A stretch of 30,044 nt of DNA from CAZJKO01 sp964546995 (GTDB taxonomy: Bacteria; Bacillota_I; Bacilli_A; RF39; UBA660): NCBI GenBank assembly GCA_964546995.1, contig CAZJKO010000009.1, positions 1 to 30,044 on the forward strand, given 5' to 3'. Shown in pieces: positions 22,962 through 29,999 of the stretch; the stretch's first letter is position 1, and the number at the start of each line of letters is the position of its first letter. The notes under the pieces are model-generated. The model was not told the DNA's origin, did no database searches, and saw only the letters and a list, made by a program, of their open reading frames with translations. A program made the translations under genes and the position numbers.

Positions 22962-24401
22962 GTGGAAAAGATCATGCGTCCTTTTATAGCAGTATACCAT
23001 TTCGTTTTATTTCTTTTTCAAATTCCAATGAAAGTACTAGGGTATGCATATACAGGAATACTTTATATCGTTGATCATATAACAAGAAAAAAAGAAAAGA
23101 AACAGGAAGTAACAAAAGACGAAATGGAGGCCTTAAAAGAATTAAATCTGTTAGAAAAAAAGAATAAAGGAAAAGAAACAAAAAACGAGGAAAAAGCCAT
23201 ATCTTTTCGTTATGTTGCCAAAAATAGCAGTGGTCAAGTAGTCAAAAGTACCTTTGAAGCAAATGCAAAACAAGAAGTGGAAATGTTTTTACGAAACGAA
23301 GGGTATGAAATCATCAGTATCGAACCTAGAAAACCTTACGATATTGATTTGTTTGTAAACCATCGTTTAAAAACATCGGAACTATCGTTCATGTTGACAC
23401 AGCTTTCAACGTATATCAAAGCAGGTATTCCCTTGATCGATTCTGTTCGCATTTTAGCTAAACAATCGACGAATCCTGCCAAAAGAAAAATTTATGAAAA
23501 AATTATATATGAACTATTAATAGGAGAAAACTTAAGTACCGCGCTTGAAAAACAAGGAAAAATTTTTCCGAGATTATTGATTAACATGATTAAAACCGCC
23601 GAAATGACAGGAGACTTGGCCACCATTTTAGATGATATGTCTGAGTACTATACATCGATGGAAAAAACCAAAAAACAAATGATTAGTGCCATGACGTACC
23701 CACTCGTAATTTTTATCATTGCCATATTTGTTGTGGCATTTATCTTGATGTTTGTCGTACCACAATTTGTCAGTATGTTTGAAGACCAAAATGCATCGTT
23801 ACCAGGCGTAACACTATTTGTAATCAAAGTAAGTAACTTCTTAAAAGAACGATACTTCTTTGTACTACTAGGACTCATTCTTCTATTGCTTATCTATCGT
23901 GGCTTGTATGAAAACATCAAAGGATTTCGGAAAACCATGCAAACCATCTACATGAAACTACCAGTTATGGGAACGATCATTATCTATAATGAAGTAGCAA
24001 ATTTCACCAAAACGTTTGCATCATTACTAAATCATAGTGTTTTTATCACGGATAGTATGGAAATTTTATCTCAAGTAACCAACAACGAAGTTTATAAAGA
24101 AATCATCAATAAAACCCTAATCAATTTAAGTAAAGGTAGTAAAATCTCAGAGACATTCAAAGGGCATTGGGCTTTCCCTGTAGTTGCGTACGAAATGCTC
24201 GTAACAGGAGAAAACACAGGACAATTAGGGTTAATGATGGAAAAAGTAGCGGAACATTATCAGAATTTACACAAAACGAAAGTAAGTCAAATCAAAAGTT
24301 TGATTGAACCGATCATGATTGGCGTATTAGCAGTCATGGTTGGAACAATTATTTTATCGATCGTTATACCGATGTTTAGTATTTATGATACCATTAGTTA
24401 A
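22962..24401 (+). CDS. gspF: GspF/PilC/ComGB-type inner-membrane platform protein with hydrophobic N-terminal extension
   Basis: A 479-residue protein. The canonical family start FRYVAKNSSGQVVKSTFEA is at about 81-99; before it is an 80-residue extension with a hydrophobic stretch (about 7-40) and a charged Lys/Glu linker. Two T2SSF domains follow (about 130-255 and 335-465), each with a helical cytosolic part (LSTYIKAGIPL; FASLLNHSVFITD) and membrane helices, and the family-typical ALEKQGKIFP and MVTGENTGQLGLMMEKVAEHY. Such proteins connect the assembly ATPase to pilin polymerisation in type IV pili, type II secretion or competence pili. GTG start with AGGTGG 6 bp upstream. pilD follows 12 bp later. 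No GspE/PilB ATPase or pilin gene in the window. Confidence 0.88.
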   Translation: MEKIMRPFIAVYHFVLFLFQIPMKVLGYAYTGILYIVDHITRKKEKKQEVTKDEMEALKELNLLEKKNKGKETKNEEKAISFRYVAKNSSGQVVKSTFEANAKQEVEMFLRNEGYEIISIEPRKPYDIDLFVNHRLKTSELSFMLTQLSTYIKAGIPLIDSVRILAKQSTNPAKRKIYEKIIYELLIGENLSTALEKQGKIFPRLLINMIKTAEMTGDLATILDDMSEYYTSMEKTKKQMISAMTYPLVIFIIAIFVVAFILMFVVPQFVSMFEDQNASLPGVTLFVIKVSNFLKERYFFVLLGLILLLLIYRGLYENIKGFRKTMQTIYMKLPVMGTIIIYNEVANFTKTFASLLNHSVFITDSMEILSQVTNNEVYKEIINKTLINLSKGSKISETFKGHWAFPVVAYEMLVTGENTGQLGLMMEKVAEHYQNLHKTKVSQIKSLIEPIMIGVLAVMVGTIILSIVIPMFSIYDTIS

Positions 24402-24413
24402 GGGGGAAAACTT

Positions 24414-25178
24414 ATGGAGACGGTAGGAATCATTTGTTTTTTTATCCTAGGCCTAGTACTAGGATCCTTTTATAATGTTGTAGGATTTAGACTCCCCAAC
24501 AAAAAAAGCTTTGTAAAAGGGCACAGCATGTGTCCAACATGTCATCATCAACTCGCTTGGTATGAATTAATACCACTTGTATCCTATATCGTTCAAGGTG
24601 GAAAATGTCGCCATTGTCAAAGCAAAATAGCATATTTTTATCCCCTTGTCGAACTAAGTACAGGAATTCTATTTGCCATAAGCTATTATTCATTTGGTCT
24701 TTCTTATGAATTGTTATTATCGCTCTTTATCGTTTCGATGTTAATGATCATTATCGTAAGCGATTTAATGTATTTAATCATTCCCGATGAAGTATTAATC
24801 TTTTTCGGCATTCTAATCATTGTGGTGCAATTATTATCGATAGGACCTTGGAAAACAGTCGTACAAATAGGAAGTAGTGCATTACTTTTCCTCTTCATGT
24901 TTGGCCTCATGAAACTAGGAGATTTCTTATTTAAAACAGAATCACTCGGTGGGGGAGATGTAAAACTGATGGCGATCGTCGGTTTAATATTAGATCCGGT
25001 TTTAGGTGTCGTCGTCATCTTTGTTGCAAGTTTAGTTGCCCTTCCCGTATCGTTATTTCTAGCGTGGAAAAAGAAAGAAAACATCATTCCCTTTGGCCCC
25101 TTCTTAGTATTAGCACTGTTATTGATCTATCTTACGAAAATCGATATAAATACAGTAAAGAGTATGCTTGGAATTTAA
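24414..25178 (+). CDS. pilD: Type IV prepilin peptidase / leader peptidase (A24)
   Basis: A 254-residue polytopic membrane aspartyl protease that cleaves and methylates prepilins. N-terminal GSFYNVVGFRLP (about 17-28), a four-cysteine zinc-like segment CPTCHHQL...GGKCRHCQSKI (about 40-72) typical of the methyltransferase-containing form, then the active-site Asp motifs VSDLMYLIIPDE (about 115-126) and GGGDVKL (about 180-186). Strong AGGGGG site. Follows gspF by 12 bp in one operon; a terminator is directly after the stop codon. Confidence 0.95.
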   Translation: METVGIICFFILGLVLGSFYNVVGFRLPNKKSFVKGHSMCPTCHHQLAWYELIPLVSYIVQGGKCRHCQSKIAYFYPLVELSTGILFAISYYSFGLSYELLLSLFIVSMLMIIIVSDLMYLIIPDEVLIFFGILIIVVQLLSIGPWKTVVQIGSSALLFLFMFGLMKLGDFLFKTESLGGGDVKLMAIVGLILDPVLGVVVIFVASLVALPVSLFLAWKKKENIIPFGPFLVLALLLIYLTKIDINTVKSMLGI

Positions 25179-25207
25179 AAAAGAATGAAGAAAACGTTCT
25201 TTTTTTT
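25177..25207 (+). terminator. Intrinsic terminator after pilD
   Basis: AAAAAAGAA (25177-25185) pairs with TTCTTTTTT (25197-25206) across a loop of about 11 nt, ending in a T-run. The pilD stop codon overlaps the 5' arm. Confidence 0.7.
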
Positions 25208-25263
25208 CTGGAATTCTATCTTTCTTAAGAAAAGTTCGATATAATGAATTTGAGGTGATAAAG

Positions 25264-26577
25264 ATGAGTAAAAGTTATCCTATTTTACCAGCCGATATTT
25301 ATGTCGTCTTAAATAAAAGTATTCTCCACGAAGAACATCGCAAATGGATCACGATGCTTTATCAACCGATTATTGGCTATACTGCCGTAAGTTTATACTT
25401 TACCTTAGTCGATGACTTAGATAAAAAAGAAATGATGAGTGAAGACTTAACGCACCATCATTTAATGGCTACTATGCAATTAAAACTAGATGATATTGTC
25501 ATTGCTCGCCAAAAGTTAGAAGCAGTAGGATTATTAAAAACGTATTTTAAACAAGATCATGTCAACAGTTATGCCTATTTATTATATTCACCACTATCCC
25601 CATCAGAATTTCTAAACCATCCCATTTTAAATGTGGTACTCTATAATAACATTGGTAAAAAAGAGTATGAAAAAATAGTATCCTATTTCAAACTTCCTAA
25701 AACATCACTAAAAGAATATCAAGACATCACATCTAGTTTTACCGATATCTTTACCAGTGTCCCAGGTGGCATTTTTCATGAAAATGATCAAATTGTTAAG
25801 TACGAACAAAATAAAATGAGTCTTCATAGTAAATTGGATTTTAATCTCTTGATTAGCAGTATTCCAAAAAATATGGTTCATGAAAAATGTTTTAATGAAG
25901 AAACCAAGGAGTTGATTACCAATCTTTCGTTTACCTATGATATCGATGAATTGAATATGCAAGGAATCATTCGAAGTAGCCTAAACGAAAAAGGCCTGAT
26001 CGATAAAACAGAATTAAGAAAACGTTGTCGTAACTTCTATCAATTTGAAAACAACGGAAAACTTCCAACGTTGATCTATTCGAAACAGCCCGATTATTTA
26101 AAAGAACCAGTAGGAGATAAATCGAATTGGGCAAAAATGGTATATACGTTTGAAACCGTAACGCCATACGATTATCTAAGAAGTAAGTATAAAGGAGCGG
26201 AACCTACAGCAAGAGATTTAAAATTAATAGAAAGTTTGTTGGTAGATCAAAAATTAAAACCAGGCGTCGTCAATGTATTAATCGCGTACGTCTTAAAGAT
26301 CAATCAACAAAAATTAAATAAAAATTATGTAGAAACCATCGCGGGACAGTGGAAGAGATTAAACATTGAAACGGTAGAAGAAGCGATGAAAATAAGTGAA
26401 AAAGAGCACAAAAAGATCAAAAGAATGATGGAGAAAAAGAATAGTGGTAAACAAATAACCACGAGAAAAGAAAAGGAAATATTGCCAGATTGGTTTGATC
26501 GTGAATTATCAAATGAAACGACAACCAAGGACGAAGAAGAGGAAATCGATGAACTCTTAAAAAAAATTGCATCTTAA
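25264..26577 (+). CDS. dnaB: Replication initiation and membrane attachment protein DnaB (Bacillus type)
   Basis: A 437-residue primosome protein that with DnaD and DnaI loads the replicative helicase at oriC in Firmicutes. N-terminal winged-helix DnaB/DnaD domain (about 10-115; LYQPIIGYTAVSLYFTL), middle region, and a C-terminal DDBH2-type domain (about 300-385) with GAEPTARDLKLIESLL and AGQWKRLNIETVEEAM, followed by an acidic tail. ATG 25264 follows AGGTGATA; the GTG at 25255 is within the site. In Bacillus dnaI usually follows; here a TasA-like gene does, so the dnaB-dnaI pair is split. A TATAAT at 25240-25245 is a possible -10. Confidence 0.88.
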   Translation: MSKSYPILPADIYVVLNKSILHEEHRKWITMLYQPIIGYTAVSLYFTLVDDLDKKEMMSEDLTHHHLMATMQLKLDDIVIARQKLEAVGLLKTYFKQDHVNSYAYLLYSPLSPSEFLNHPILNVVLYNNIGKKEYEKIVSYFKLPKTSLKEYQDITSSFTDIFTSVPGGIFHENDQIVKYEQNKMSLHSKLDFNLLISSIPKNMVHEKCFNEETKELITNLSFTYDIDELNMQGIIRSSLNEKGLIDKTELRKRCRNFYQFENNGKLPTLIYSKQPDYLKEPVGDKSNWAKMVYTFETVTPYDYLRSKYKGAEPTARDLKLIESLLVDQKLKPGVVNVLIAYVLKINQQKLNKNYVETIAGQWKRLNIETVEEAMKISEKEHKKIKRMMEKKNSGKQITTRKEKEILPDWFDRELSNETTTKDEEEEIDELLKKIAS

Positions 26578-26595
26578 TTGAAAGTATGATAAGAT
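26567..26595 (+). promoter_or_regulatory. Promoter of the second TasA-like gene
   Basis: TTGCAT (26567-26572) and TAAGAT (26590-26595) are 17 bp apart, with TGA giving an extended -10. It overlaps the 3' end of dnaB. Predicted start near 26602, 37 bp before the ATG. Confidence 0.55.
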
Positions 26596-26638
26596 AGACA
26601 ACAACAACGAGAAACCATCATAATCACAGGGGGAAAAC

Positions 26639-27208
26639 ATGAATCAGGATGTAAGAAAAGAGATCGGTCGAACCATTTTTTCGATTGCGTTAACCATCAC
26701 ATTTTTAGTTGTTATGACGTGGCTTTGGTTTGGTCCTAGAGTAAAATATGCGACCAATGGACGCCTTGCTGCAACAGGATTAGTAGGTCAAGATTTGATG
26801 TACTATGATTTAAGTGAAGGAATTAATATGGAAAATGCATTTCCAGTAAGCGATGCTTATGGATTGACAACCAATCCCTACGTTTTTCAAATATCGAATA
26901 AAGGATCCAAAGACTGGGAATATCAAATTCAAATGATACGAGAAGAAAATGATGACGAAAAAGATCACATTCTAGAGTATAATTATTTACGTTATGCCAT
27001 TAAGAAAAACGAAGAGGATTTCTCAACTCCCGCTAACATTCCTTTAGATGGAATCATCTATGTCGATCAATTAAACGGAAAAGAAAGCAATGTGTATAGT
27101 ATCAAAATATGGATTGACGAAAATGCTGGAAATGAAATTATGGATACGTCTTTTACAGGCAAAATTAGTGTATCACCACTGGTAAGACAAACGATTAGTA
27201 TGAAATAG
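26639..27208 (+). CDS. TasA/camelysin-like secreted protein 2
   Basis: A 189-residue protein with an N-terminal hydrophobic segment (about 12-32, TIFSIALTITFLVVMTWLWF) and a beta-rich extracytoplasmic domain. It shares the layout of the protein at 21790: PVSDAYGLTTNPYVFQISNKG versus PISDDKGLELTPYTFSLENTG, and IWIDENAGNEIMDTSFTGKISV versus LWIDSAAGEEVMGTTYRGMIRV. The SipW-type signal is more degenerate (WLWFGPRVKYA), so processing may differ or it may remain anchored. GGGGG ribosome site before the ATG and its own promoter. Function as surface or fibre component is inferred from the family only. Confidence 0.68.
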   Translation: MNQDVRKEIGRTIFSIALTITFLVVMTWLWFGPRVKYATNGRLAATGLVGQDLMYYDLSEGINMENAFPVSDAYGLTTNPYVFQISNKGSKDWEYQIQMIREENDDEKDHILEYNYLRYAIKKNEEDFSTPANIPLDGIIYVDQLNGKESNVYSIKIWIDENAGNEIMDTSFTGKISVSPLVRQTISMK

Positions 27209-27237
27209 TTGCAATGGATTTAAAATTATGATATAGT
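27209..27237 (+). promoter_or_regulatory. Promoter of the HD-domain gene (distal)
   Basis: TTGCAA (27209-27214) and TATAGT (27232-27237) are 17 bp apart with TGA before the -10. A second TATAAT at 27305-27310, nearer the gene, has only a weak -35 (TTAATA, 18 bp), so two starts are possible. The AT-rich stretch between them holds nothing else I can support. Confidence 0.55.
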
Positions 27238-27333
27238 TATTAATGTCAAAAAATAAAAATGTTAAAACTAGTTACTTATGTTAATAATAAACGTGTAATA
27301 ACGATATAATAGAAGTAGTGCTAGAGGTGAATA

Positions 27334-27834
27334 ATGAGTAATAAAACATTTTATTCCGATCAGGAATTTGTCAATATAATTAATCCAATTTTAAAACATG
27401 AAGAATTTCAAAAAACCAAAAATATTGTCCATCATGGAATCAATCGTTATGACCATTCAGTAAGAGTAGCATACTATTCTTATAAAATATGTAAGATGCT
27501 TCATCTAAATTATCGCGATACAGCACGTGGTGGAGTTTTACACGACTTCTTTTTAGATAATCGAGAGGATGGAAAAATTGCCATTTTATTTAATCATCCA
27601 AAGTATGCATTAGAAACATCCAAAGAATATTTTATTCTCTCAGATCGAGAACAAGATATTATAAGAAGTCATATGTTTCCAGTAAATGTCATGCCACCAA
27701 AGTATCTAGAAAGTTGGATCGTCGATATGGTCGATAATGTAGCAGGAATTTATGAAAAATGTACGACGACAAGTCGACAAGTCAAAGCAGCAATCAACTT
27801 CTTATTACTAATTGTCATAAACAGTCTAAGATAA
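27334..27834 (+). CDS. HD-domain phosphohydrolase-like protein
   Basis: A 166-residue cytosolic protein with the HD metal-binding set: RYDHSVRVAYYSY (His about 41), VLHDFF (HD about 70-71) and later IRSHMFP (His about 113) with VDMVDNV (Asp about 131). This is the typical H...HD...D arrangement of small phosphohydrolases acting on nucleotides or other phosphoesters; the substrate is unknown. ATG preceded by AGAGGTGA. Its stop codon sits in the terminator loop, so it is a monocistron. Confidence 0.8.
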   Translation: MSNKTFYSDQEFVNIINPILKHEEFQKTKNIVHHGINRYDHSVRVAYYSYKICKMLHLNYRDTARGGVLHDFFLDNREDGKIAILFNHPKYALETSKEYFILSDREQDIIRSHMFPVNVMPPKYLESWIVDMVDNVAGIYEKCTTTSRQVKAAINFLLLIVINSLR

Positions 27835-27851
27835 TTCTTAAGACTGTTTTT
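27819..27851 (+). terminator. Intrinsic terminator after the HD gene
   Basis: AAACAGTCT (27819-27827) pairs with AGACTGTTT (27841-27849), continued by TT. The loop also contains CTTAAG-like pairing with one bulge. Confidence 0.8.
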
Positions 27852-27900
27852 ATCTAGATTGCCAAAATCAAGAAAATATATTAAAATAAAAAAGGAAGTT

Positions 27901-27940
27901 GTTTCTGTAGCTCAGTAGGATAGAGCGATCGCCTCCTAAG
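27901..27940 (+). pseudogene. Truncated tRNA-Arg (CCU) 5' half
   Basis: GTTTCTGTAGCTCAGTAGG and following bases form an acceptor 5' strand, a complete D arm (GCTC/GAGC) and the anticodon strand up to the loop CTCCTAA at 27933-27939. From 27941 the sequence is unrelated AT-rich DNA: no 3' anticodon stem, no T arm and no 3' acceptor strand. The 5' half is clearly different from the intact tRNA-Arg (CCU) at 28055, so it is not a simple recent copy of it. 27941-28054 shows only AT-rich DNA. Confidence 0.85.
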
Positions 27941-28054
27941 AGTTTTTAAAATTTTTGAACCGATTAAAAAAAACAAAAAGAAATTGAGAAATTTAGATAG
28001 ATTTTTAACAAAATTCAATTCATTTTAACAATTATATGTTAACATGATATATAT

Positions 28055-28133
28055 GTCCTCGTAGCTCAGCTGGATAGAGCACGGACCTCCTAAGTCCGGT
28101 TTGTCGGTGGTTCGAATCCACTCGGGGACGCCA
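28055..28133 (+). tRNA. tRNA-Arg (CCU)
   Basis: The acceptor GTCCTCG (28055-28061) pairs with CGGGGAC (28123-28129, one G-T), discriminator G and encoded CCA (28131-28133). The anticodon stem CGGAC/GTCCG contains the loop CTCCTAA with anticodon CCT at 28089-28091. It reads AGG. The intact gene lies 115 bp after the broken tRNA-Arg (CCU). Confidence 0.95.
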
Positions 28134-28160
28134 TTTATGTAGTAGTGAGGAGTACTAATT

Positions 28161-28565
28161 ATGAAGAAAATGAACGTTATTGTGATTTTCGATAAGAATT
28201 TGAACAAAACTTTAATGTGTAAAAGAACTAAAGAACCATATATGGGAATGTATAATTTAGTTGGTGGAAAAATAGAAAAAGAAAATGATGGATTAAATGA
28301 GGCATACAGAGAATTAGAGGAAGAAACAAATATCAAAAAAAACGATATTGAATTAATTTACTTTATGAACCTTTCATATATAAAATGGGATAAAGAATTA
28401 GAGGTTTATTATGGTGTATTAAATAAAGATGTTACTTTAATTGAAGAAGTAAACAAACTTGAGTGGGTACCTATAAATGATAATTTCTTTGATATGAACA
28501 AATATGCCGGTGAGGGTAATATTGGCCACATACTAGAAGAAATTAAAATTGATATGAGTAAATAA
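28161..28565 (+). CDS. Nudix hydrolase
   Basis: A 134-residue Nudix-fold protein, family of nucleoside diphosphate-X hydrolases. The Nudix box is GGKIEKENDGLNEAYRELEEETNI (residues 38-61). The REL-x-EE catalytic part is intact, but the Glu expected seven residues before it is Asn and the usual Gly after EE-x is Asn. It resembles MutT/8-oxo-dGTP type relatives but substrate cannot be set. ATG is 10 bp after GTGAGGAG. It is a single gene behind tRNA-Arg (CCU) with a terminator after it, and more AT-rich than the core genes, suggesting accessory origin. Confidence 0.85.
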   Translation: MKKMNVIVIFDKNLNKTLMCKRTKEPYMGMYNLVGGKIEKENDGLNEAYRELEEETNIKKNDIELIYFMNLSYIKWDKELEVYYGVLNKDVTLIEEVNKLEWVPINDNFFDMNKYAGEGNIGHILEEIKIDMSK

Positions 28566-28592
28566 ATTGGTGTAAATTGCCAATTTTTTATT
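28564..28592 (+). terminator. Intrinsic terminator after the Nudix gene
   Basis: AAATTGG (28564-28570) pairs with CCAATTT (28580-28586), then a T-rich run to 28595. It overlaps the stop codon of the Nudix gene. Confidence 0.65.
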
Positions 28593-28633
28593 TTTGTGTT
28601 ATTAAATATAGCAATTTAAGAGGGATTTTTATT

Positions 28634-28813
28634 ATGAATATAGTTTTTAGTGGACCAAGTGGGTCAGGCAAAGGGACATTAACTGAACTTTTGTTAAAAA
28701 CTTCAAAATTTAAAAAAATTACAACATGTACTACAAGAAGGCCAAGAGAAAACGAAAAAAATGGTTTTGATTATTATTTTTTAGATGAAGAAACATTATC
28801 ATGCTTCAACTGA
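28634..28813 (+). pseudogene. Guanylate-kinase-like N-terminal fragment
   Basis: 59 residues remain. P-loop GPSGSGKGT (about 7-15) and the GMP-binding pattern TTCTTRRPRENEKNGFDYYF (about 33-52) are typical of guanylate kinases and related nucleotide kinases. After LDEE the reading frame runs into unrelated sequence and stops at 28813; the remaining two-thirds of the kinase (lid, GMP-binding rest, C-terminal helices) is missing. Start ATG 28634 follows GAGGGA. Expressing it would give a nonfunctional kinase. The downstream sequence belongs to another gene family (see next entry), so the loss was by deletion and fusion. Not the essential gmk gene of the genome, which is normally a full 200-residue protein. 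Confidence 0.8.
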
Positions 28814-29000
28814 TCCGTCATTTAAAGGAATTAAAAAATTAGAAAAAGAAGATTCAGAGTATGCAAGTTTAATTGCAGATGAACTAATTAGAAATACATA
28901 CCGAGTTTTATTGACAAGAGGAATAAAGGGATGTTATGTATATTGTGTAGATGAGGATTTAAATAATTATTATAAAAAATTAATAAACCAGTTAAAATAG
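28800..29000 (+). pseudogene. C-terminal remnant of a DUF2075-type helicase-like protein
   Basis: The frame reads about 66 residues (STDPSFKGIKKLEKED... then LIRNTYRVLLTRGIKGCYVYC and a short tail), ending at TAG 28998-29000. The NTYRVLLTRGxKGCYVYC pattern is the conserved C-terminal segment of DUF2075 proteins (superfamily 1-like helicase/ATPase related). The N-terminal 400 or so residues including the ATPase motifs are absent; the frame is in a different register from the kinase fragment it abuts. A terminator follows immediately, as for an ancestral intact gene. Confidence 0.72.
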
Positions 29001-29001
29001 C

Positions 29002-29028
29002 AAAACGACTTTTTTGTAAATCGTTTTT
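29002..29028 (+). terminator. Intrinsic terminator after the DUF2075 remnant
   Basis: AAAACGA (29002-29008) pairs with TCGTTTT (29021-29027), with T-runs in loop and tail. Confidence 0.6.
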
Positions 29029-29044
29029 ATGTTATGATGAATAT

Positions 29045-29154
29045 ATCAAAGAAACTTGCATAAAATAAAAATGGAACATTCAATAGTCGCATGTTGAGTG
29101 TAGCCGTAAATAGGTTCCACCTAAATCTGTGCTAGAGTTAGGTGGTTTTCTTTT
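29045..29154 (+). ncRNA. Candidate small structured RNA with own promoter and terminator
   Basis: An extended -10 TGT-TATGAT (29033-29038) predicts a start near 29045. No reading frame of note lies in the next 110 nt. The segment has a hairpin CATTCAA/TTGAGTG (29077-29083 with 29094-29100, one G-T), a closing helix TGGAAC/GTTCCA (29072-29077 with 29114-29119) and a terminator CCACCTAA/TTAGGTGG (29117-29124 with 29138-29145) followed by TTTTCTTTT. The closing helix and the terminator share CCA at 29117-29119, so they could be alternative structures. I do not recognise it as any known RNA class. Confidence 0.5.
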
Positions 29155-29207
29155 ATATTAAAACTATAAATAGTGAGAATAATAAAAGAATATAGATAGC
29201 AGATGGC

Positions 29208-29236
29208 TTGTAATTTAAATTCATTTATATTATAAT
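29208..29236 (+). promoter_or_regulatory. Promoter of tRNA-Arg (CCG)
   Basis: TTGTAA (29208-29213) and perfect TATAAT (29231-29236) are 17 bp apart; the predicted start near 29243 is 12 bp before the mature tRNA. Confidence 0.8.
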
Positions 29237-29254
29237 GGTAACGTTAATAGAAAT

Positions 29255-29331
29255 GTTCATGTAGCTCAGTTGGATAGAGTGTTGCCCTCCGAAGGCAAAG
29301 GTCGCAGGTTCAACTCCTGTCATGAACACCA
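29255..29331 (+). tRNA. tRNA-Arg (CCG)
   Basis: The acceptor GTTCATG (29255-29261) pairs fully with CATGAAC (29321-29327), followed by A and CCA at 29329-29331. The anticodon stem TTGCC/GGCAA holds the loop CTCCGAA with anticodon CCG at 29289-29291, reading CGG. The T loop is TTCAACT. Confidence 0.95.
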
Positions 29332-29365
29332 GTTGTTTATAATCTCGAATATGTCGAGTTATAAT

Positions 29366-29386
29366 AAAGGAGCAGAGCTCTTTTTT
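29366..29386 (+). terminator. Terminator after tRNA-Arg (CCG)
   Basis: AAAGGAGC/GCTCTTTT with an AGA loop and T6 (29381-29386). A second hairpin CTCGA/TCGAG lies at 29344-29358. The dedA ribosome site GGAGGT (29391-29396) follows, so transcription of dedA may rely on read-through. Confidence 0.55.
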
Positions 29387-29399
29387 ATTAGGAGGTCTT

Positions 29400-29990
29400 A
29401 TGCAAAATTTGATAATCGCATTGATGAATCAATTTGGATATATTGGAATTCTATTTTTAATTGCATTTGAAAATATTTTTCCACCAATCCCTTCAGAAGT
29501 CATTTTAACCTTTGGAGGATTCATGACTACGTATACTAAAATGACAATACTTGGAGTCGTGGTATGGTCAACAATTGGATCGATTCTAGGTGGAATGGTT
29601 CTTTATGGAATAGGAAGATGGTTGGATAAAGAAAAAATGTTCAAAATAGTAGAAGGACCAATTGGAAGAGGTCTTCATCTAAATAAACAAGATATCGAGA
29701 AGTCAGAAAATTGGTTTCAACGAAAAGGGACAATAACCGTTTTTCTTTGCCGATTTATTCCTATACTCAGAAGCTTAATTTCTATTCCAGCAGGAATGGT
29801 AAAAATGCCAATTCATCTTTTTTTAGTTTTGACAACACTAGGAACAGCAATTTGGAATACTGTTTTAGTCTGTGTAGGAAGCATCATGGGAGAACATTGG
29901 CTTGATGTAGTAACATTTATAAAAAACTATTCACTAATTTGCATATTAATATTATTAATTGCAACGATAATGATTATATTTATTTTTTAG
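29400..29990 (+). CDS. DedA family membrane protein (VTT/SNARE-associated domain)
   Basis: A 196-residue polytopic protein. Family marks are the N-terminal FENIFPPIPSEVIL (about 24-37), the GSILGGMVLYGIGRW stretch (about 61-75) and the re-entrant loop FLCRFIPILRSLISIPAGMVKM (about 114-135) with conserved Arg117 and Gly. DedA proteins act in membrane lipid (undecaprenyl phosphate or phosphatidylethanolamine) transport and proton-motive-force maintenance. Strong GGAGGT site 3 bp upstream of ATG spacing region. It is the last complete gene of the window, after tRNA-Arg. Confidence 0.92.
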   Translation: MQNLIIALMNQFGYIGILFLIAFENIFPPIPSEVILTFGGFMTTYTKMTILGVVVWSTIGSILGGMVLYGIGRWLDKEKMFKIVEGPIGRGLHLNKQDIEKSENWFQRKGTITVFLCRFIPILRSLISIPAGMVKMPIHLFLVLTTLGTAIWNTVLVCVGSIMGEHWLDVVTFIKNYSLICILILLIATIMIIFIF

Positions 29991-29999
29991 GTAAATTTT

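Noticed and set aside
27835..29000. An intact integrative element between the tRNA-Arg genes
   Set aside because: No integrase, excisionase or complete direct repeat was found; only decayed fragments and a truncated tRNA.
29270..29470. Plus-strand frame from tRNA-Arg(CCG) into dedA
   Set aside because: It starts inside the tRNA and crosses the dedA start; dedA has a strong ribosome site and family motifs.
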